The notes under the pieces were generated by a model. The model saw nothing but the letters and a program-made list of their open reading frames with translations, did not search any database and was not told the DNA's origin. Positions 61,109-64,000 of a stretch of 64,000 nucleotides of DNA are shown piece after piece. Numbering within the stretch: position 1 is the stretch's first letter; each line of letters starts with the position of its first letter. A program made the translations under genes and the position numbers. Origin of the DNA: Streptomyces sp. CHD11 (GTDB lineage Bacteria > Actinomycetota > Actinomycetes > Streptomycetales > Streptomycetaceae); the NCBI RefSeq assembly GCF_018638295.1, contig NZ_JABTTS010000004.1:1-64000 (forward strand). Direction: 5' to 3'.

Positions 61109-61320
61109 GAAGTGCTGTTCCTCCATCTCGTTTCGTCCGTGGTGGTGCGGAGCGGAGCCCTGTCGGCCCCGCGGGGGAACCCGAGGTCCTCACCGGTGTG
61201 GGCCGGGCTCCGCGACCACTCCGTGAACGCGCGGGTGCCCGTGGCCCTCCGGAGCAAACCCGAGGGGGTGTGGGGCCGGGACCTTCCCAGGGCGCCCGCC
61301 GCCGGTCTATAGTCCAAAAC

Positions 61321-61331
61321 TAGCAGTGCTA
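61321..61331. promoter_or_regulatory. Short palindrome upstream of the thiolase gene
   Basis: TAGCA-G-TGCTA, perfect 5-bp arms, 85 bp before the thiolase start, next to an AT-rich run TATAGTCCAAAACTAG at 61307-61322. Suitable for a TetR-type operator. Confidence 0.4.
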
Positions 61332-61415
61332 ATCACGAGGAGTCCCGCCGGTCACGGCGCCACCGGTCACGGCCGGACACGGCACCACGGCCGGCGCGGG
61401 GTCAGGAGACCTGTC

Positions 61416-62603
<1,188 letters not shown>

Positions 62604-62679
62604 GCACCCCACCCCGGAACCATCAGGCGAGACGCTCCTTACCCGGGTCCGCTGCCTGCGCATAGCATCGGCCCCCGCG

Positions 62680-63453
62680 ATGAACATCATGAACCTCTGG
62701 CACCTGGGCGGCTGGGAATTCGCCGCGCTCGCCTTCGCCGCCCTGCTCGTCGGCTTCTCCAAGACCGCCGTCAGCGGTGCCAACACGGTCAGCCTGGCGA
62801 TCTTCGCCGCCGTGCTGCCCGCCAAGGCTTCCACCGGCGTCCTGCTGCCCATCCTGATCGCCGGGGACGTGCTCGCCGTCCTCATCTACCGACGGCACGC
62901 CCACTGGCCCACGCTGTGGCGGCTGTTCCCGGCGGTCGCGGCCGGCGTCGTCGCCGGCACCGTGTTCCTGACGTGGGCGGACGACGGCGTCGTACGGTCC
63001 TCGATCGGAGCGATCCTGCTGCTGATGGCCGGCGTGACGGTGTGGCGGCGGCGCACGGCCGGGGCCGGCGAAGAACCGGAGGAGGTCACCACCAGGGCCG
63101 GCCGTGCGAAGGCCCGCTCCTACGGTGTCCTCGGCGGCTTCACCACCATGGTCGCCAACGCGGGCGGTCCGGTGATGTCCCTGTACCTGCTCTCCGCCGG
63201 CTTCCGGAAGCTGGGCTTCCTGGGAACGTCGGCGTTCTTCTTCCTGATCGTCAACACCTCCAAGCTGCCGTTCAGCGCCGGGCTCGGCCTCATCGACGCC
63301 GACTCGCTGCTGCTCGACGCCGCGCTCGTGCTGTTCGTCGTGCCGGGTGCGCTGCTCGGCAGATGGGCCGTGAACAGGATCAACCAGCGCCTCTTCGAGC
63401 GGGTGGTGATCGCGGCGACCGTGGTGGGCGGCGTGCAGCTACTGGTGAGCTGA
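62680..63453 (+). CDS. TSUP-family membrane permease (TauE/SafE)
   Basis: 257 aa, ATG at 62680. About eight hydrophobic segments, with the family motif GFSKTAVSGANTVSLAIFAA in the first half and the repeated GGFTTMVANAGGPVMSLYLL in the second half. TSUP proteins export or import sulfite, sulfonates or organic acids across the inner membrane; the substrate here is unknown. Its 3' end overlaps the convergent lipid-kinase gene by 15 bp. Confidence 0.9.
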   Translation: MNIMNLWHLGGWEFAALAFAALLVGFSKTAVSGANTVSLAIFAAVLPAKASTGVLLPILIAGDVLAVLIYRRHAHWPTLWRLFPAVAAGVVAGTVFLTWADDGVVRSSIGAILLLMAGVTVWRRRTAGAGEEPEEVTTRAGRAKARSYGVLGGFTTMVANAGGPVMSLYLLSAGFRKLGFLGTSAFFFLIVNTSKLPFSAGLGLIDADSLLLDAALVLFVVPGALLGRWAVNRINQRLFERVVIAATVVGGVQLLVS

Positions 63454-64000
63454 GGACGACCCGGCCGACTCGTTCCGCTCACCCGGACCCGGCTCCGCGT
63501 GCCGCGGGTCCGGCCGTGCGGACCCGGACGGCCCGACGGCGTGCGGGCGGTGGAGCCGGCTCGGCGCGGCGGTACGGCCGACCGTCGCCGCCAGCTTGCG
63601 CAGCCGCCGCCAGTCCAGCCGTGGCGGGCCCGCGGTGACACCGGGCCGCCTGCGCGGGACCCGGACCCGGAGCGCACCGGGTGCGATGCGGCAGCGGACG
63701 GGGGCGGGCAGCACCATGGCCTCGCCGTCGACGCCGGCCTCGATCTCCTCCCGGTCCGCCTCGATCAGGACCTCGGGGGCGGTCAGAATGGTGAGCCCGC
63801 TCGGCTCCGGGTTCAGCAGCAGCGCTGCGGCGCCGACGGCGCCCTCCAACTTGACTCCCAGCACACCGAGCGCGGCGGAGTCGAGCCGTTCACGCCGGCC
63901 CAGCCCGAAGGGGTCGCCGGTGCGGTACGGATTGTTGCTGACCAGCACGGCCTGCGGAGCGGTCAGCGTGGTGTCCCCCGCGTGCACCACCAGCCGGGGC
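63439..64000 (-). CDS. Diacylglycerol-kinase-family protein, 3' part only
   Basis: About the last 187 codons; the gene continues past the window. Visible family segments are VSNNPYRTGDPFGLGRRERL, LDSAALGVLGVKLEG, AGVDGEAMVLPAPVRCRIAP and GALRVRVPRRRP. It is a YegS/BmrU-type lipid kinase (ATP plus diacylglycerol or sphingoid substrates). The C-terminal tail after RLDWRRLRKL is hydrophilic and variable. The decayed fragment at 10405-10643 is a relative of the same domain. Confidence 0.85.
   Translation of the reverse strand, partial: PRLVVHAGDTTLTAPQAVLVSNNPYRTGDPFGLGRRERLDSAALGVLGVKLEGAVGAAALLLNPEPSGLTILTAPEVLIEADREEIEAGVDGEAMVLPAPVRCRIAPGALRVRVPRRRPGVTAGPPRLDWRRLRKLAATVGRTAAPSRLHRPHAVGPSGSARPDPRHAEPGPGERNESAGSSSAHQ

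Overview
The window is high-GC actinomycete chromosome, almost certainly Streptomyces. The signs are GC-rich third codon positions, many GTG and some TTG starts, ATGA/GTGA gene overlaps, a four-gene conservon, a SAV2177-type methyltransferase and the hopanoid gene order ispG-dxs-aminotransferase. All function calls were made by reading motifs and gene context, without database searches.

Region by region. (1) 1-4406 is the end of a hopanoid operon: the tail of ispG, dxs, a class III aminotransferase (hpnO-like), an HTH-cupin regulator and a 42-aa membrane protein, facing a convergent tyrosine phosphatase. (2) 5241-9982 holds a c-di-AMP (ydaO-type) riboswitch in front of a LysM-M23 peptidase, then an SGNH hydrolase, a GNAT enzyme and a metallo-beta-lactamase-fold hydrolase. 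(3) 10704-27884, all on the minus strand, is a compact NRPS/PKS cluster: C-A-PCP-TE; A-PCP-C-A(Pro)-PCP-KS-KR-ACP-TE with no acyltransferase; GSCFA protein; SGNH protein; TauD-type dioxygenase; and a conserved protein. The proline module followed by one reducing ketide extension, with a TauD oxygenase, fits the detoxin/rimosamide depsipeptide family. Both edges (about 9980-10700 and 28610-29330) are littered with fragments of unrelated genes, as expected where a cluster has replaced older sequence. (4) 29336-31595 holds two DUF2267 proteins, a small heat-shock protein and its probable divergent repressor RheA, with a textbook RheA operator between them. (5) 31934-41584 holds an Asp2-like hydrolase and then a sugar locus (GH114, ABC importer without ATPase, PfkB kinase, GH4) divergent from a DeoR regulator. 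It may degrade a galactosamine-containing polymer. (6) 42089-46284 is a conservon (cvnA-D) with a GAF-domain fifth gene. (7) 46307-51555 holds an unusual repeat array, tdh-kbl (threonine to glycine plus acetyl-CoA), LysR, HTH-cupin, GNAT and a MmcQ/YjbR protein. (8) 51602-58086 holds a 14-bp repeat array, a split transketolase with a MerR-like palindrome at its promoter, tRNA-Pro(GGG), and a complete sugar-type ABC importer with its own ATPase. (9) 58096-64000 holds a Nudix protein, methyltransferase, HhH-GPD protein, DUF3140, Dps, thiolase, TSUP permease and the end of a diacylglycerol-kinase-family gene.

The most notable items are the detoxin-like cluster with an AT-less PKS module and remnant-strewn edges, the array of seven palindrome-like motifs inside a 111-bp-period repeat upstream of tdh, the putative polygalactosamine locus, and several sharply defined operators.
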